This document shows, piece after piece, positions 61,658-64,000 of a stretch of 64,000 bases of DNA (the stretch's first letter is position 1; every line of letters begins with the position of its first letter). The notes under the pieces are model-generated. The model was not told where the DNA came from. It did no database searches and was given only the letters and a program-made list of their open reading frames with translations. The translations under genes were made by a program, and so were the position numbers. Source of the stretch: Candidatus Saccharimonadota bacterium. GTDB taxonomy: Bacteria > Patescibacteriota > Saccharimonadia > Saccharimonadales > UBA4665. The DNA lies in NCBI GenBank assembly GCA_003164595.1, contig PLTT01000017.1, positions 1 through 64,000 on the forward strand, written 5' to 3'.

Positions 61658-63265
61658 CTAACCTATGACTCGATAGACTTCTTCGAGAGTTGTTTCACCG
61701 GCAATTATTTTTAGAATGGCGTCCTGCAGCATAGTTGTCATGCCCGATCTTATTGCCGCCGCTTCGATATCTTCAGTGGAAAGAATCGTCGTCTTGGTCT
61801 CCAGTAGCGTCCTGATCTCACCGTTCATAGTGAATTGCTCCCTGATAGCCATCTGGCCTTTATAGCCATATGGGTTTTCCGGCGATGAACCAGGCCTATA
61901 GAGTTGCAGGTTACTAATGTCTGGGCGTTCAATGTTAGCGGGTAGCGTGTTTAATACCTCATGGATTTTAGCCAGCTGGGCCTCTGAAGGAGCATAAGCT
62001 TGTTTGATACTGTCATCGAGCCTACGGACTAGGCGCTGCGCCATAACCAAACGGATTGCCGATACAAATAGTGGGTTCTGACCAATCACATCCATCAGCC
62101 TAGTTAGTGCTGCAGCCGCTGAGCTGGCATGGAATGTCGTCAAAACAAGATGGCCGGTAAGTGAAGCTTGGAGAGCCGTCTTAGCCGTATCATTATCTCT
62201 AACCTCGCCGACCATGATAATATCTGGGTCAAGGCGCAAGACTGCGCGAAGATTATTTGCGAAAATATTATCTTTACCATCCGGATCGCCCGATACTGAA
62301 ATTTGCGTCAGGCCTTTGAATTGGTATTCAACAGGGTCTTCGATAGTAACAAGTTTTCGTTCATCATTATTTAGGGCATTAAGCATCGAGTAAAGCGTGG
62401 TTGTCTTGCCTGAACCCGTCGGCCCAACAACCATAACAAGACCAGCCGGCTTGTCGATAATATCATCAACGATCTTTCTTTCTTTGGGAGATAAGCCCAA
62501 GTTATCGATGTTGTACATATTTTGATCGAAATTAAAAATACGCATCACGACATCTATGCCAGTTATGGTCGTGACCGTTTCTAGGCGAACATTGACATCA
62601 ACACTCGATCCATCGGCCAGTTGGACCTTTTGGGCAATGTGTCCCTGCTGAGGCTCAGCAACGCCAGTTGAGATGTTGCCACTGGCGGCGATTGCCGCCA
62701 ACAGGATTCTGTATTTATCATAACTAAGTCGCGCAATAGGATGAAGTACCCCGTCAATTCTTAGTCTAATTCTGACTGTGCCTTCCTGTGTTTCAATATG
62801 AATATCACTAGCGTTTAATTTGTGAGCTTGCTGGACAAGATATCCCAACATATCGTCAGCTTTGACCTGATCCAACATTGATGAAACTCGTTTGATAAGG
62901 TCTTCATTACCGGCAGTACTAATACTTATATCCTGGTAAACAACTGGTTTTGGCGGATCATAAAGATGCATATACTCGTCGTAGCCAATGTCAGAAATAA
63001 GAACAAATTTTACAATTTGGTCAGTAAACCTAGCTTTCAGATCACCCATTACCTGCTGTGATGTCATGTTGGTAATCCCGAAAAGTATATTACCGGAGTC
63101 CGCTTGAAGCGGAATTACTCGGTCACGATAAAGTTCATCTAGAGCAAGTATATCCTTATACAAAACCTTATCGCGGACAACTGAGGTATCAGAATAGTCT
63201 ATGCCTAAAATCCCGGCGCGACGCTGAGTTGCAATCTCTTGTTCGGTGCGTGCATCAATAGTCAT
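61658..63265 (-). CDS. pilB: Type IV pilus/type II secretion assembly ATPase (PilB/GspE)
   Basis: The 535-aa secretion ATPase has an N-terminal regulatory domain and a C-terminal motor: Asp box KLNASDIHIETQEG, Walker A GPTGSGKTTTL, the Walker B/His box region DPDIIMVGEVRDNDTAKTAL, and LTGHLVLTTFHASSAAA. The tetracysteine zinc knuckle usual after the His box in PilB/GspE is absent, with TLPANIERPDISNLQLYRPG in its place. It powers pilus extension; no other pil gene is in the window. Confidence 0.92.
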   Translation of the reverse strand: MTIDARTEQEIATQRRAGILGIDYSDTSVVRDKVLYKDILALDELYRDRVIPLQADSGNILFGITNMTSQQVMGDLKARFTDQIVKFVLISDIGYDEYMHLYDPPKPVVYQDISISTAGNEDLIKRVSSMLDQVKADDMLGYLVQQAHKLNASDIHIETQEGTVRIRLRIDGVLHPIARLSYDKYRILLAAIAASGNISTGVAEPQQGHIAQKVQLADGSSVDVNVRLETVTTITGIDVVMRIFNFDQNMYNIDNLGLSPKERKIVDDIIDKPAGLVMVVGPTGSGKTTTLYSMLNALNNDERKLVTIEDPVEYQFKGLTQISVSGDPDGKDNIFANNLRAVLRLDPDIIMVGEVRDNDTAKTALQASLTGHLVLTTFHASSAAAALTRLMDVIGQNPLFVSAIRLVMAQRLVRRLDDSIKQAYAPSEAQLAKIHEVLNTLPANIERPDISNLQLYRPGSSPENPYGYKGQMAIREQFTMNGEIRTLLETKTTILSTEDIEAAAIRSGMTTMLQDAILKIIAGETTLEEVYRVIG

Positions 63266-63312
63266 GCGAACTATTATAGACCATAAGCATAATATATACC
63301 GAGCTATTGCGT

Positions 63313-63318
63313 TATAGT
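63313..63318 (+). promoter_or_regulatory. -10 element of the SPOUT methyltransferase gene, leaderless spacing
   Basis: TATAGT is followed by six bases (themselves TATACT) and then the ATG at 63325. The first hexamer has the spacing seen at other leaderless starts in this window. No clear -35. Confidence 0.45.
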
Positions 63319-63324
63319 TATACT

Positions 63325-63837
63325 ATGTCAAAAATTATTTTGGTGGCCCATAATATCCGGAGCACCCATAACGTTGGATCTTTACTTAGAACAGCTGATT
63401 GTCTTGGTGTTGATATAGTTTATCTAACTGGCTACACCCCTTACCCTATTTACGAGAACGACCAACGGTTACCCCACATTTCTAACAAACTTGACGCTCA
63501 AATTCATAAAACAGCCCTTGGAGCTGAGCGAACTGTAAAGTGGCTGCATGCCCCAGAGATCTCTAACACGATTAAGACGTTAAGAATGAGTGGTATACAA
63601 GTCGTCGCACTAGAGCAAGCCAAGGGTTCTATAGCCCTGCCACAGTTTAGCAGTACTCAAAATATTGCGATTATTGTCGGCAACGAAGTGACTGGGCTAG
63701 ACGCGTCCGTCTTAGACATGGTTGATAGCATCGTAGAGATTCCGATGTCCGGAGCCAAAGAGTCATTAAATGTCGCGCAAGCCAGTGCGATATGCTTATA
63801 CCACCTTAGATTTATAAATATCAGCCAAAAGGGTTAA
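63325..63837 (+). CDS. TrmH/SpoU-family (SPOUT) RNA ribose methyltransferase
   Basis: From the ATG at 63325 (MSKIILVAHNIRSTHNVGSL) the protein is 170 aa. SPOUT motif 1 (NIRSTHNVGSLLRTADCLGV), motif 2 (IAIIVGNEVTGLD) and motif 3 (IPMSGAKESLNVAQASAICL) form the knotted SAM site and carry the expected Arg and Ser/Asn residues. It would 2'-O-methylate tRNA or rRNA. The small size resembles TrmL, but the substrate is uncertain. The frame is open six codons upstream but has no ATG there. Confidence 0.9.
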   Translation: MSKIILVAHNIRSTHNVGSLLRTADCLGVDIVYLTGYTPYPIYENDQRLPHISNKLDAQIHKTALGAERTVKWLHAPEISNTIKTLRMSGIQVVALEQAKGSIALPQFSSTQNIAIIVGNEVTGLDASVLDMVDSIVEIPMSGAKESLNVAQASAICLYHLRFINISQKG

Positions 63838-63850
63838 ACCACGACTAACG

Positions 63851-63867
63851 ATTGCATATTGTGCAAT
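63851..63867. repeat. ATTGCA-N5-TGCAAT palindrome before the right-edge promoter
   Basis: A perfect 6-bp inverted repeat spaced by 5 bp, ending 4 bp before the -35 of the next promoter. The position suits an activator or repressor operator. The binding protein is unknown. Confidence 0.4.
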
Positions 63868-63871
63868 GTAT

Positions 63872-63900
63872 TTGACTTTGGTGGTATTATCTGTTATTCT
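63872..63900 (+). promoter_or_regulatory. Promoter of the right-edge CDS
   Basis: TTGACT (63872-63877), 17 bp, TATTCT (63895-63900). It points to the CDS at 63967, with a leader of about 60 nt that ends in a strong AAGGAG Shine-Dalgarno. Confidence 0.6.
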
Positions 63901-63966
63901 CACTTGGATTAGTTCAAACCCGAACTTTTTGCATGCAGAAATGCATTCTTGACAATAAGGAGTAAA

Positions 63967-64000
63967 ATGAAATTTCTCAATAGAAGGAAGTTGCTTGGAG
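63967..64000 (+). CDS. Truncated CDS at right edge, unknown product
   Basis: An ATG at 63967 follows AAGGAG by 6 nt and opens MKFLNRRKLLG before the window ends. The promoter and Shine-Dalgarno argue that it is real. Only 11 residues are visible, so the product cannot be named. Confidence 0.6.
   Translation, partial: MKFLNRRKLLG

Noticed and set aside
1-64000. CRISPR arrays, insertion sequences or self-splicing introns
   Set aside because: I saw no regularly spaced repeats, no transposase catalytic domain and no interrupted tRNA or protein gene. The only tandem repeat is the 2 x 19-bp unit at the MarR gene.

Overview
The window looks like a chromosomal segment of a Patescibacteria (CPR) genome, most likely Candidatus Saccharibacteria (TM7). 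Four things point that way. The ribosomal gene set is compact, and no gene for uL30 lies between rpsE and rplO. Several proteins have lost their zinc ligands (RpoC, bL36, uS14, uS4, PilB). The genetic code is standard: TGA ends rpsQ and the nucleotidyltransferase gene, which argues against the Gracilibacteria/SR1 code. Finally, the informational genes carry PBP, PilB and M1-peptidase genes next to them but no biosynthetic operons. The phylum call is inference; no rRNA gene lies in the window.

Layout. 1-530: the start of a membrane-anchored protein that runs off the left edge, then tRNA-Tyr and tRNA-Thr. 559-4073: a TPR protein, a DNA polymerase III delta-prime-like clamp-loader subunit, an RluD-type pseudouridine synthase and trpS. 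4109-31201 is one long minus-strand transcription/translation block. In transcription order it reads rpoB, rpoC, rpsL, rpsG, fusA, tuf, rpsJ, then rplC through rplO, secY, infA, rpmJ, rpsM, rpsK, rpsD, rpoA, rplQ, rplM, rpsI. adk, map and rpmD (uL30) are missing from it. Internal promoters are visible before tuf and before rplC.

31445-35178: clpP (under a CIRCE operator), tig, a small membrane protein and hisS. 35200-39190 is an accessory island between hisS and tRNA-Val. It holds a double-HTH protein and a MarR/SDR pair, both with more GC-rich, actinobacterium-like coding, and a three-gene minus-strand operon. That operon encodes an unknown 141-residue protein, a SLATT two-helix membrane effector and a SMODS/CD-NTase. 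It is a CBASS-like cyclic-nucleotide anti-phage module and the best candidate here for an interesting system.

39194-48483: tRNA-Val, tRNA-Leu(GAG), an FAD-linked oxidase, an ATP-grasp ligase, tRNA-Leu(UAG), a membrane protein, and the run tyrS - methyltransferase - recG - unknown 263-aa protein - rsmD. 48614-64000: a class A penicillin-binding protein with a cysteine-rich exterior, radA, clpC (second CIRCE), an MFS drug exporter, nusA (with a terminator-like hairpin in its leader), an M1 aminopeptidase, rplS, pilB and a SPOUT RNA methyltransferase. A truncated CDS starts at the right edge.

Two regulatory themes recur. First, clpP and clpC share the same CIRCE-over-promoter architecture, so an HrcA regulon probably controls the ClpCP protease. 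Second, at least six genes (the first CDS, trpS, clpP, tyrS, the M1 peptidase and the SPOUT methyltransferase) have a -10 hexamer 6-7 nt before the start codon and no Shine-Dalgarno, which implies leaderless mRNAs. No stretch over 300 bases lacks a gene. No CRISPR array, insertion sequence, rRNA or replication origin was seen.
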